The notes below the pieces were generated by a model that searched no databases, had not been told where the DNA came from, and saw only the letters and a program-made list of their open reading frames with translations. The translations under genes were made by a program, and so were the position numbers. A stretch of DNA of 6,190 nucleotides from Planctomycetaceae bacterium (GTDB lineage: Bacteria; Planctomycetota; Planctomycetia; Pirellulales; UBA1268). Of this stretch, positions 1-6,108 are shown in pieces; the stretch's first letter is position 1, and each line of letters begins with the position of its first letter. The DNA is taken from positions 1-6,190 of the forward strand of contig CANETO010000131.1 of NCBI GenBank assembly GCA_947440895.1, in the 5' to 3' direction.

Positions 1-327
1 GACGATCTGGCGGTCTCGGTCGCGGCCATCATTGACCGGCCGTTTCTCGCGGTGCGAGAGACACTCGGCGCCGCGTGGACCCTCCGGATCGCCGAACGCT
101 TCGACACCGTGGCTGTCGCCCATGGCTGGCCCTGCCGTCTCCGATTTGGCGGATTGGAAGTCCTTGGTGGCGATGCCCTCGAAACCGCCAGCGATCCCTC
201 TTGGCACCGCGACGCCCTGCGGGCCTTCCGAGCGCTGGTGCGACGGTTTGTCTCCGATGCCTGGCTGGCCCGCCACGGCTGGCCCACCGCAGTGGTCGAC
301 GGGCAGCAGATGGAGCCGCCGTCATGA
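1..327 (+). CDS. C-terminal part of an unrecognised protein (5' truncated)
   Basis: The frame starting at base 1 is open from the window edge to a TGA at 325-327, giving 108 residues of a longer protein. It is a real gene end because its stop overlaps the ATG of the ABC ATPase as ATGA, the coupling also used at the next junction. The visible part is soluble and rich in Arg, Ala and Trp, with no membrane segment. It has an alternating hydrophobic stretch (residues 37-56, around FDTVAVAHGWPCRLRFGGLE) and a helical C-terminal part (about residues 69-92, from HRDALRAF to FVSDAWL). I do not recognise the family. A class III aminotransferase-like C-terminal domain crossed my mind from the fold pattern, but no residue supports it. 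Position suggests a functional link with the exporter that follows. A GTG at 52 could act as an internal start, but the frame is open upstream of it, so I treat the gene as cut by the window. Confidence 0.7.
   Translation, partial: DDLAVSVAAIIDRPFLAVRETLGAAWTLRIAERFDTVAVAHGWPCRLRFGGLEVLGGDALETASDPSWHRDALRAFRALVRRFVSDAWLARHGWPTAVVDGQQMEPPS
312..315 (+). promoter_or_regulatory. Shine-Dalgarno site of the ABC ATPase gene
   Basis: GGAG lies 8 bases before the ATG at 324. It decides the start: the frame is open further upstream to about base 75, but that region is the end of the previous gene read in another frame. Confidence 0.65.
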
Positions 328-1145
328 CCGCATCGCAGCCTGCCATCCGCGTGCGTGACCTCGTCAAACGGTATCCCGGCCGACCGCCTGTGGAGGCCGT
401 CCGCGGACTTTCGCTCGAGGTGCAGCGTGGCGAGTGCTTTGGTCTGCTCGGCCCCAATGGCGCCGGAAAGACGACCACCATCGAGATCCTGGAGGGGCTG
501 CTCGCCCCCACGAGCGGCAGCGTCGAGGTGCTGGGGCTCCGCTGGGCCACCGATGAACGTCGGCTCCGGGAGCAGATCGGCATCTCGCTGCAGGAGACGC
601 GGCTTTCCGACAAGCTCACCGTCGGTGAAACAATCCGTCTCTTCCGATCGTTTTACGCAGCCGGCATCGATCCCGAGGAGGCTCTTGCGATGGTGGGCCT
701 CGAGGCCAAGTCACGGTCTCGTGTCGATGCCATCTCAGGGGGTGAGCGTCAACGGCTGGCGGTGGCAACGGCCATCGTGGGCTGGCCCGAGCTCCTGTTT
801 CTCGACGAGCCAACCACTGGTCTCGACCCGCAGTCGCGACGCCAAATCTGGGACCTCGTCGAGCGATGCCGGGCCTGCGGCCACACCGTGCTGCTCACCA
901 CGCACTTCATGGACGAGGCAGAGCGGCTCTGCGACCGGCTGGCCATCATCGACACCGGGACCATCATCGCTCTGGGCACGCCCGCCGAACTGGTGGCGTC
1001 GTTCGGCGTGGCGACCCTTGACGATCTCTTTTTAAAACTGGCCGGCCGGCGGCTGACCGAGTCGGGCTGGGCCGAAACCCTGCTGGCCGACCCGCCAGGT
1101 CGCAGTGCCGATGCTGAGCGACCAGCCTCAGGAGACGCGTCATGA
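324..1145 (+). CDS. ABC transporter ATP-binding protein (ABC-2/DrrA-CcmA type exporter ATPase)
   Basis: This 273-residue protein is the cytoplasmic ATPase subunit of an ABC exporter. It would dimerise and hydrolyse ATP to drive the ABC-2 permease encoded next. Every nucleotide-binding motif is intact: Walker A GPNGAGKT (43-50), Q-loop Gln90, signature ISGGE (137-141), Walker B LLFLDE (157-162), D-loop GLDP (166-169) and the switch His194 in TTHFMDEAE. The signature carries Glu rather than the commoner Gln after SGG, a variant often seen in this family. The C-terminal tail after about residue 230 (TLDDLFLKLAGR) matches the short regulatory tail of DrrA-like ATPases. The start overlaps the previous stop by 4 bases, and the stop overlaps the permease start in the same way, so all three are one operon with translational coupling. 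The family is clear. The substrate is unknown; drugs, lipids, polysaccharides and peptides are all handled by relatives. Confidence 0.95.
   Translation: MTASQPAIRVRDLVKRYPGRPPVEAVRGLSLEVQRGECFGLLGPNGAGKTTTIEILEGLLAPTSGSVEVLGLRWATDERRLREQIGISLQETRLSDKLTVGETIRLFRSFYAAGIDPEEALAMVGLEAKSRSRVDAISGGERQRLAVATAIVGWPELLFLDEPTTGLDPQSRRQIWDLVERCRACGHTVLLTTHFMDEAERLCDRLAIIDTGTIIALGTPAELVASFGVATLDDLFLKLAGRRLTESGWAETLLADPPGRSADAERPASGDAS
1131..1134 (+). promoter_or_regulatory. Shine-Dalgarno site of the ABC permease gene
   Basis: GGAG lies 7 bases before the ATG at 1142, inside the last codons of the ATPase gene. Together with the ATGA overlap it supports both reinitiation and independent initiation of the permease. 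Confidence 0.65.
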
Positions 1146-2263
1146 GTACGGCACAACAGCCGGCGGTGACCGCACCGCCGCCCGCAGTGCGGCGCGGCGG
1201 TTATTCGCCGTTTTGGGAGCTGGTCCGGAGCCGGTTGCTTGAGTTCTGCCGCGAGCCGGAAGTGGTCTTCTGGGTGTATGGATTTCCGGTGCTGATGGTG
1301 GTGTCGCTCGGCATTGCCTACCGCGAGCGGGATGTGCCCAAGCCACGCGTGGAGGTGGTCGCAGGCCCTGCCACGGTGTCCGACGCGGAGGCCTTGGCCC
1401 GGCCAGGGAGCGGCGTCGTGGCCGCGGTGAGTGCCCGTGCGGCGGCCCTGGAGCATCTGCGGACCGGCCGGGCAGACCTGGTCGTTGAACGCGATGAACC
1501 GGTTCTCGAAGGTGACGCATCAGCATCCGCGGCGATCCGCTACCACTTCGATCCTTCACGCCCCGAGAGCGTCCTGGCACGGGACCGGGCCCGCGATGCG
1601 CTCGAACGCGCGGCGGGCAGACGCGATCTGCTCGCCGTCGAAGACGTGCCGCAGACGGCTCCCGGCAGTCGCTATATCGATTTCCTGATCCCCGGATTGA
1701 TGGGCCTGTCGCTGATGGGTGGAGGACTCTGGGGCGTGGGATTCGTGGCGGTGGAGATGCGGGTCCGCAAGCTGCTGAAGCGGTTTCTCGCCACGCCGAT
1801 GCGGCGCTGGCAGTTTCTCCTCTCGATCATGGTGAGCCGCATGCTCTTCATGATCCCGGAGATGCTGCTGCTGGTCTGCTTTTCGCGGTGGGCGTTCGGC
1901 GTACGGATCTTCGGGAGCCCGTGGGCGGTGGCGGCGCTCGTGCTGCTCGGCGCCGTCTGCTTTGCGGGCATCGGCCTGCTGGTGGCATCCCGCACCAAAA
2001 CACTCGAGGCCGTCAACGGCATCCTCAACCTCATCATGCTGCCGATGTGGATGGCCTCGGGCGTCTTCTTTCCCCGGGAACGCTATCCGGAGGCGTTGCA
2101 GCCCCTGTTACGGGCGATGCCGCTGACGGCGCTCGTCGATGCCCTTCGGGCGGTGATGCTGGAGGGGGCATCACTCGCCGCCTGCTGGCCTGAGGTGGCC
2201 ACACTCGTGGCCTGGGGGGCGGTGACGTTTGCGTTGGCGCTGAGGATTTTTCGGTGGGTATGA
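1142..2263 (+). CDS. ABC-2 type transporter permease
   Basis: This 373-residue inner-membrane subunit forms the channel for the ATPase encoded just upstream. Hydrophobicity by eye gives one N-terminal membrane segment (about 41-59). A hydrophilic domain of some 115 residues follows (61-177), most likely extracytoplasmic. Five more segments come next: about 179-203, 225-248, 261-283, 291-311 and 350-369. This one-plus-five layout with a large loop after the first helix is typical of the ABC2_membrane_3 / YhgE-YhaP branch. The stretch MASGVFFPRERYP (304-316) followed by LLRAMPLTALVDALR (322-336) is the usual late motif of ABC-2 permeases, before the last helix. The first 20 residues are Ala/Pro-rich and probably a flexible cytoplasmic lead. 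The start overlaps the ATPase stop (ATGA). A single half-size permease implies a homodimer, since no second permease gene follows. The substrate cannot be inferred. Confidence 0.93.
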   Translation: MSTAQQPAVTAPPPAVRRGGYSPFWELVRSRLLEFCREPEVVFWVYGFPVLMVVSLGIAYRERDVPKPRVEVVAGPATVSDAEALARPGSGVVAAVSARAAALEHLRTGRADLVVERDEPVLEGDASASAAIRYHFDPSRPESVLARDRARDALERAAGRRDLLAVEDVPQTAPGSRYIDFLIPGLMGLSLMGGGLWGVGFVAVEMRVRKLLKRFLATPMRRWQFLLSIMVSRMLFMIPEMLLLVCFSRWAFGVRIFGSPWAVAALVLLGAVCFAGIGLLVASRTKTLEAVNGILNLIMLPMWMASGVFFPRERYPEALQPLLRAMPLTALVDALRAVMLEGASLAACWPEVATLVAWGAVTFALALRIFRWV

Positions 2264-2429
2264 AGGGTGTCCGACAAAAAACCGGCCTGTTCACATGGCG
2301 ACCATAGTCCCCACGAGTGGAGGGAGGTAAACTTACGCGCCCGACGCGGAGTGCGGCCCAGGCCGCCGGTCCGTTCGTCGAAGTTCCTCGTTGCATCCGT
2401 TCTAGCCCCCCACTTTATGGAGCCGTTCT
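2264..2429 (+). other. Intergenic gap between exporter operon and adaptor cluster
   Basis: These 166 bases contain no plausible gene and no clear intrinsic terminator; the A-run at 2275-2280 is on the wrong strand for the exporter and has no stem before it. Features seen are a small hairpin with CCAC (2311-2314) facing GTGG (2317-2320), and right after it a purine tract GGGAGGTAA (2322-2330) that resembles a strong ribosome binding site but has no start codon at the right distance. There is also a direct repeat CCGTTCTA at 2397-2404 and 2423-2430. A promoter for the following genes is expected here. I could not identify convincing -35/-10 elements; the best match, TTGCAT 2391-2396 with TTTATG 2414-2419 and a 17-base spacer, is weak. 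Confidence 0.5.
2419..2422 (+). promoter_or_regulatory. Shine-Dalgarno site of the DUF3467-like gene
   Basis: GGAG lies 7 bases before the ATG at 2430, which supports that start over the internal ATGs at 2460 and 2490. Confidence 0.6.
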
Positions 2430-2747
2430 ATGGCTGATGAATCCCGTCCCGCTGAGCCGATGGCCGTGCCTGTCGATGAGTCGCACATCATGGCCACCTA
2501 CGCCAACTTCTGCCGGGTCACCGGCACGCCCGAGGAGCTGATCGTCGACTTCGGCCTCAACAAGCAGGTAGCCGGCACCTCGCCCGACACGATCCAGCTC
2601 ACGCAGCGGATCATCGTCAACTTCTTCACGGCGAAGCGACTGGCAGCGGCGCTGGCCATGGCGGTCGCCCGCCACGAGCAGGCCTTCGGCGTGTTGGAGA
2701 CTGACGTGCAGCGACGGATCGTGCACCAGCCGACCTCCCGTGCCTGA
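2430..2747 (+). CDS. DUF3467-like small protein
   Basis: This is a 105-residue soluble protein with no signal peptide or membrane segment, so probably cytoplasmic. The core matches what I remember of DUF3467: a YANFCRVTGTPEELIVDFG block (residues 25-43), a strand around TIQLTQRIIVNFFTAKRL (55-72), and a helix with AVARHEQAFG (88-97). The family pattern is 'YANF.rv..s.eEf.ldFg ... ri.ms...ak.l...l......ye..fG'. No biochemical role is established for the family to my knowledge. The N-terminal 15 residues are Pro/Glu-rich and likely disordered, and the last 10 lie outside the core. It sits 91 bases before the GAF-adaptor gene on the same strand, with its own ribosome binding site. It could be co-transcribed with the adaptors or be a free-standing gene; the sequence does not decide. 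Family assignment is from motif recognition only. Confidence 0.85.
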   Translation: MADESRPAEPMAVPVDESHIMATYANFCRVTGTPEELIVDFGLNKQVAGTSPDTIQLTQRIIVNFFTAKRLAAALAMAVARHEQAFGVLETDVQRRIVHQPTSRA

Positions 2748-2761
2748 AGGGCCTGAGCCCT
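2748..2761 (+). other. Small perfect hairpin just after the DUF3467-like stop
   Basis: AGGGC (2748-2752) and GCCCT (2757-2761) form a 5-pair stem with a CTGA loop immediately after the TGA stop. No T-run follows, so it is not a classical terminator. It could slow decay or give partial attenuation, or be chance in GC-rich DNA. Confidence 0.3.
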
Positions 2762-2838
2762 GTCGGCTATGATCGGAAACGGTATGGCGGCAGATGTGTG
2801 ATCCCGCACGAATGCGAACAGGGCCGAGCTGAATCCAG

Positions 2839-4932
2839 ATGAGCATTGACGAGTCGGTGGAGATTGAGCGGGCACGCAGCCAGATCCGGGCTCTCGTCGC
2901 CGAGATCGAGCAGCTCGCGCGAAGTGACCTGGCCGAGGCCGAGTTCTTCCGCGGGCTGCTCGAGCGGGTGCTCGTGGCGATGGAGGCGGTGGCCGGGCTT
3001 GTCTGGATCGTGGGCGAGGGGGGCCGCGTCGAGCCAGTCTGTCATGCCGGCGTGGAACACACCGGCATCGCCGCTACTCCCGAGACGCAGGCCGCCCATG
3101 GCGCCCTCGTGCAGGCGCTCGTGCAGAGCCCCACGGGCCTGCTCGTGCCCCCGCATTCCGAACTCGGCTCGGGTGGGGCTGCCGGAGGCACCGTCGCGGC
3201 CAATGACTCTGCGCTCCTCGTGATCGCGGCGCCGATCGATCGGGGTGGCGTTCGTGCCGGCCTGATCGAGGTGTTTCATCAGCAGAATTTGCCCGATGTG
3301 GAGCGGGGCTACCTGACGTTTCTGGAACAGGTGTCGGCCGTGGCCGGCGACTACCTCGGCAGGCGGCAGCTGAAGACGCTCGACACCCAGCAGACTGCGC
3401 TAACGCAGGTAGAGCGGTTCAGCCGGGCCGTTCATGAATCGCTCGATCCGGTGGCGACGGCTTTCGTACTGGCCAACGAGGCGCGGCGGATCATCGGCTG
3501 CGACCGGGTGAGCGTGCTCATCCGGCAGCGGCGAAAGCTGCGACTGGAGGCGGTGAGCGGTCAGGAATCGGTGGAGCGGCGGGCTTCAGCCGTGCAGGCG
3601 ATCGAGGCGCTCGTCCGCGTGGTGGCCACGGCTGGCGACCCGCTCTGGCACCCCGATCCAGCCGTGGAACTGCCGCCGCAGATCGAGGAGGAACTGGAGC
3701 ATTACATCGACGAATCCCACGCCACGGCGCTTGCGATCATCCCGCTGGAGAAGCCGCGGCCCACGCCGGTGGTGAAGGCGGGGGGTAACGATGCGGTGGC
3801 CGTGGCAAAAGCGGAGGCCGCTCCTCGGACCGCTCCTGAGCCGATCGGGGCGCTCGTCGCGGAGTGGTTCTCGTCGAGCAGTTTCGACGATGGCAAACGG
3901 GCTCGTGTCGATCTCGTGGCCGAGCATGGCAGGGTGGCGATCTCGAATGCCCTGACGCACACCGGCCTGCCGCTCTATGGGCTCATCGACCTGATGGGGA
4001 AGTCGCGGGTGCTGACGACGGCCCGCAATCTGCCGCGGACGGTGCTGGCGGCGCTGTCGGCCCTTGCGGCGTTGGCGGCCCTCATTCTCATTCCGGCCGA
4101 ACTGCGGCTGGAGGGAAAGGGCACCCTCGAGCCGGTCCACCGTCGCGACGTGTTCGCGGGCATTGACGGCGTGGTGGAGAAGCTGGAGTCGGGACTCGAG
4201 CATGGTGCCGGCGTGAAGCAGGGGCAACTGCTCGCGACGCTTCGCAACACCGATCTGGAAGTGGCGCTCACCGACGTGCTCGGCCGGAAGGCGTCGAGTG
4301 AGGAGCAGCTCGTGGCCACGCGGCGGGCGCTTCTTGAAGACAAAAAGATCTCGGCCGACGAGAAGACCAGGCTCGCCGGCCGGGCGGCCCAGCTCCAGCG
4401 GGAGATCGAGAGCCTGGAGCAGCAGCGGAAGCTCTACGAGACGAAGAAACTCGATCTTGATGTTCGTAGCCCGATCGACGGCGTGATCGTCACCTGGCAG
4501 GTTCGCGATCGGCTCATGCTCCGCCCGGTGGAAAAGGGGCAGTCGCTGATGAGCATCGCCGACAAGACAGGCCCATGGGAGCTCGAGGTGCACATGCCCG
4601 ACGACCGGCTGGGCCACATCAACCGGGCAGCCCTGGCCGCGAAGCAGGCCGGCCGTGAGTTGACGGTCGATTACATTCTGGCAACCGATCCGGGGACCCG
4701 GCACTATGGCACCGTGAAGGAGATTCACGAGCAGGCGGAGGTTCGCGGCGAGGCCGGTAACACGGTGCTGGTGCGGGTGACGATCGACCCCGAACGGCAT
4801 GAGAAAGAGGAACTGGGCGCCGGCGCCACGGTCACAGCCCGAATCGGCTGCGGCAAGCGTCCGCTGGGCTATGTCTGGTTTCACGACGTGCTGGCGTTCA
4901 TCCAGTCGCAGATTCTGTTCCGACTCTGGTAA
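2839..4932 (+). CDS. GAF-domain / HlyD-like membrane fusion (adaptor) protein
   Basis: This 697-residue chimeric protein is a cytoplasmic sensor joined through one membrane crossing to a periplasmic adaptor. Residues 1-30 are a charged helix. About 35-175 look GAF-like (AMEAVAGLVWIV ... LLVIAAPIDRGGVRAGLIEVF). About 190-375 are a clearer GAF domain (SLDPVATAFVLANEARRIIG, CDRVSVLIR, then AEHGRVAISNAL), with an Ala/Pro/Lys-rich insert at about 305-336. A single membrane helix spans about 400-420. The adaptor part follows: first half-lipoyl motif (438-470, AGIDGVVEKLE...VKQGQLLATL), a coiled-coil hairpin (about 484-540), second half-lipoyl motif (543-575, RSPIDGVIV...VEKGQSLMSI) and a beta-barrel (about 580-670). 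The last 20 residues (GYVWFHDVLAFIQSQILFRL) are an aromatic, amphipathic tail. HlyD-type adaptors link inner-membrane machinery to the outer envelope, and the GAF part presumably senses a ligand or binds a partner. The start is the first possible one: an in-frame TGA lies at 2830-2832, and there is no obvious ribosome binding site. The next gene begins 9 bases after the stop. Confidence 0.9.
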   Translation: MSIDESVEIERARSQIRALVAEIEQLARSDLAEAEFFRGLLERVLVAMEAVAGLVWIVGEGGRVEPVCHAGVEHTGIAATPETQAAHGALVQALVQSPTGLLVPPHSELGSGGAAGGTVAANDSALLVIAAPIDRGGVRAGLIEVFHQQNLPDVERGYLTFLEQVSAVAGDYLGRRQLKTLDTQQTALTQVERFSRAVHESLDPVATAFVLANEARRIIGCDRVSVLIRQRRKLRLEAVSGQESVERRASAVQAIEALVRVVATAGDPLWHPDPAVELPPQIEEELEHYIDESHATALAIIPLEKPRPTPVVKAGGNDAVAVAKAEAAPRTAPEPIGALVAEWFSSSSFDDGKRARVDLVAEHGRVAISNALTHTGLPLYGLIDLMGKSRVLTTARNLPRTVLAALSALAALAALILIPAELRLEGKGTLEPVHRRDVFAGIDGVVEKLESGLEHGAGVKQGQLLATLRNTDLEVALTDVLGRKASSEEQLVATRRALLEDKKISADEKTRLAGRAAQLQREIESLEQQRKLYETKKLDLDVRSPIDGVIVTWQVRDRLMLRPVEKGQSLMSIADKTGPWELEVHMPDDRLGHINRAALAAKQAGRELTVDYILATDPGTRHYGTVKEIHEQAEVRGEAGNTVLVRVTIDPERHEKEELGAGATVTARIGCGKRPLGYVWFHDVLAFIQSQILFRLW

Positions 4933-4936
4933 GGAG
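4931..4936 (+). promoter_or_regulatory. Shine-Dalgarno site of the second adaptor gene
   Basis: AAGGAG overlaps the TAA stop of the GAF-adaptor gene and lies 5 bases before the ATG at 4942. It is the strongest site in the window. It fixes the start at 4942 rather than at the ATG at 5008, although the latter would give a shorter signal-peptide n-region. Confidence 0.75.
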
Positions 4937-4941
4937 CCTGT

Positions 4942-5913
4942 ATGGCAAGCCTTTGCTTCTTTGGTGTGAATGCCCAAGCCCCACGTGGTGGCTGGCGAGC
5001 CCGCTTCATGCATGCAGTGGCCATGGCCCTGGTCGGTCTGCCGGCTGCTGCACACGCTACCGACGCCGATCCCGTGCTTGAGCGGTGCCTTGTCTCGCTC
5101 ATGGAGGAGGCGAAGGTGCCGGCCCGGGAAGCTGGCGTGCTCGAGGAACTGCTGGCCCGCGAGGGGGACGTCGTGAAGCGGGGCGATATCATCGCCAAGA
5201 TCGACGATAACCAGCCGCAGATGGAGCAACGCAAGGCGAAGGCCGAGCATGACCAGGCGGTCGCCAAGGCGGAGAGCGACGTCGATGTCCGCTATGCCGT
5301 GGCTGCGGAGAAGGTGGCCCAGATCGAGTTTGAAAAGGCGGCTGAGTCGGACCGCAAAGTACCCGGCAGCGTGACCCGGGTCGAACTCAACCGGCTGCAA
5401 CTCAACGAGCAGAAGAGCGAACTCCAGATCGAGCAGGCAGAGCTTGAGAAGAAGGTCTCGACGCTGGCGGCGATTTCGAAGGCGGTCGAGGTCGATGCCG
5501 CTGAAAACGCCATCGAGCGTCGATTGATCACGTCACCGCTCGACGGCGTGGTGGTGCAGGTATTTCCGCATCAGGGGGAATGGATGCAGCCCGGCGATCC
5601 GCTGGCCCGTGTGGTCCGAAAAGACAAACTGCGGGTCGAGGCATACGTTGATTCGACCCGCTGGAACCCGGAGCAGGTCAGCGACCGGCCGGTGACGGCC
5701 GAGGTGGTGCTCGCCGACAATCGCAGGGAGCGGTTCAAGGGGCGGATCGTGTTCACCAGTCCGATTGTCGAAAGCGGCGGCGACTACCGGGTGTGGGCCG
5801 AGGTGGAAAATCGGCAGATCGAGGGGACGCAGCAATGGCTCCTGCGGGCCGGCCAGACCGCCACGCTCACCATCCATTCCAAAGAACCGCCGCTCCCAGC
5901 AGTTCGTAAGTAG
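4942..5913 (+). CDS. Exported HlyD-like periplasmic adaptor protein
   Basis: This 323-residue adaptor is predicted to be exported. The N-terminus has an unusually long n-region (1-22, ending RARF) and a hydrophobic core (about 24-38, HAVAMALVGLPAAAHA). A likely signal-peptidase site follows AHA at 39/40; there is no lipobox cysteine, so it is not an obvious lipoprotein. The mature part holds a first half-lipoyl motif (about 58-88, AREAGVLEELLAREGDVVKR then GDIIAKID). A highly charged coiled-coil hairpin covers about 92-190, with a turn near PGSVTRVELNR (141-151). The second half-lipoyl motif is at about 196-225 (ITSPLDGVVVQVFPHQGEWM). A beta-barrel region of about 228-312 ends GQTATLTIHS. It is a short, complete adaptor with no cytoplasmic or membrane part, unlike its neighbour. 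Nine bases separate it from that gene, so the two are made together and plausibly form a mixed assembly. It could alternatively cap or extend the first adaptor, or serve the protein encoded from 6109. Confidence 0.92.
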   Translation: MASLCFFGVNAQAPRGGWRARFMHAVAMALVGLPAAAHATDADPVLERCLVSLMEEAKVPAREAGVLEELLAREGDVVKRGDIIAKIDDNQPQMEQRKAKAEHDQAVAKAESDVDVRYAVAAEKVAQIEFEKAAESDRKVPGSVTRVELNRLQLNEQKSELQIEQAELEKKVSTLAAISKAVEVDAAENAIERRLITSPLDGVVVQVFPHQGEWMQPGDPLARVVRKDKLRVEAYVDSTRWNPEQVSDRPVTAEVVLADNRRERFKGRIVFTSPIVESGGDYRVWAEVENRQIEGTQQWLLRAGQTATLTIHSKEPPLPAVRK

Positions 5914-5929
5914 GAATTTCCAGATGCTG

Positions 5930-5962
5930 AGGAGCCGGTCGGAGGCACGCGCAGGAGCCGGT
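5930..5962 (+). repeat. Direct repeat AGGAGCCGGT, two copies 23 bases apart
   Basis: Identical 10-base copies lie at 5930-5939 and 5953-5962. Each contains AGGAG, but neither precedes a usable start codon. The second copy forms the first bases of the hairpin at 5958-6026, so the first copy could in principle compete for the same pairing partner. Confidence 0.5.
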
Positions 5963-6026
5963 GAATTCTGCGACTCACGAGCGATTCGAGATTCGTCCAA
6001 GAGCCTCCTGTAGCAGAATCCGCCGG
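5958..6026 (+). other. Long-range imperfect hairpin in the leader of the downstream gene
   Basis: Bases 5958-5971 (CCGGTGAATTCTGC) pair with 6013-6026 (GCAGAATCCGCCGG). Thirteen of 14 positions pair, with one G-U and one A-C mismatch, around a 41-base loop. No T-run follows, so it is not an intrinsic terminator. As RNA it could be a structured 5' leader or a processing or stability element between the adaptor genes and the gene starting at 6109; as DNA it could be a spaced inverted binding site. It was found by eye and its significance was not computed. Confidence 0.45.
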
Positions 6027-6108
6027 CGACGAGCATGCCGCAGACCGGCGAACCATTCCGGGTAACTTCTGCGATTCGCGGTGCTCCCCCAAAAAACAGA
6101 CCGCATTT

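Larger units (their letters stand above)
5914..6108 (+). other. Intergenic leader region with structure and short repeats
   Basis: These 195 bases between the second adaptor and the truncated gene have no credible open frame; the only + strand candidate is 29 codons from ATG 5923, of low-complexity composition. The region holds a long-range hairpin (listed separately) and a 10-base direct repeat. TTCTGCGA occurs at 5966-5973 and 6067-6074. GCGATTCG occurs at 5981-5988 and 6071-6078, and a further GATTCG at 5990-5995 lies 7 bases after the one at 5983. It ends in a C5A6 tract (6086-6096) shortly before the ATG at 6109. It may be a 5' leader or promoter/operator region for the next gene. Confidence 0.45.

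Noticed and set aside
75..323. N-terminal extension of the ABC ATPase to an upstream ATG
   Set aside because: The added residues are low-complexity (Arg/Pro/Ala) and overlap the end of the previous gene. Family length and the GGAG at 312-315 both favour the ATG at 324.
749..1456. 235-codon open frame on the minus strand over the ATPase/permease junction
   Set aside because: It lies antisense to intact ABC motifs, has no family signature, and is Arg/Ser/Ala-rich like other shadow frames here.
2264..2300. Intrinsic terminator after the ABC permease
   Set aside because: An A-run is present but there is no G/C stem followed by a T-run on the + strand.
2391..2419. Possible sigma-70-like promoter (TTGCAT, 17-base spacer, TTTATG)
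   Set aside because: Only three of six bases match in each hexamer, and the implied transcript would start at or inside the ribosome binding site of the next gene.
3586..5400. 604-codon open frame on the minus strand
   Set aside because: It runs antisense across two genes with coherent domain order. Its translation is rich in Arg, His and Leu with no recognisable domain, as expected from third-position G/C bias on the opposite strand.
5923..6012. 29-codon frame after the second adaptor gene
   Set aside because: It is short and Arg/Ser-rich, overlaps the hairpin, and has no supporting ribosome binding site or family resemblance.
6086..6096. C5A6 tract as a minus-strand terminator
   Set aside because: Read on the minus strand the T-run is not preceded by a stem, and no minus-strand gene ends here.
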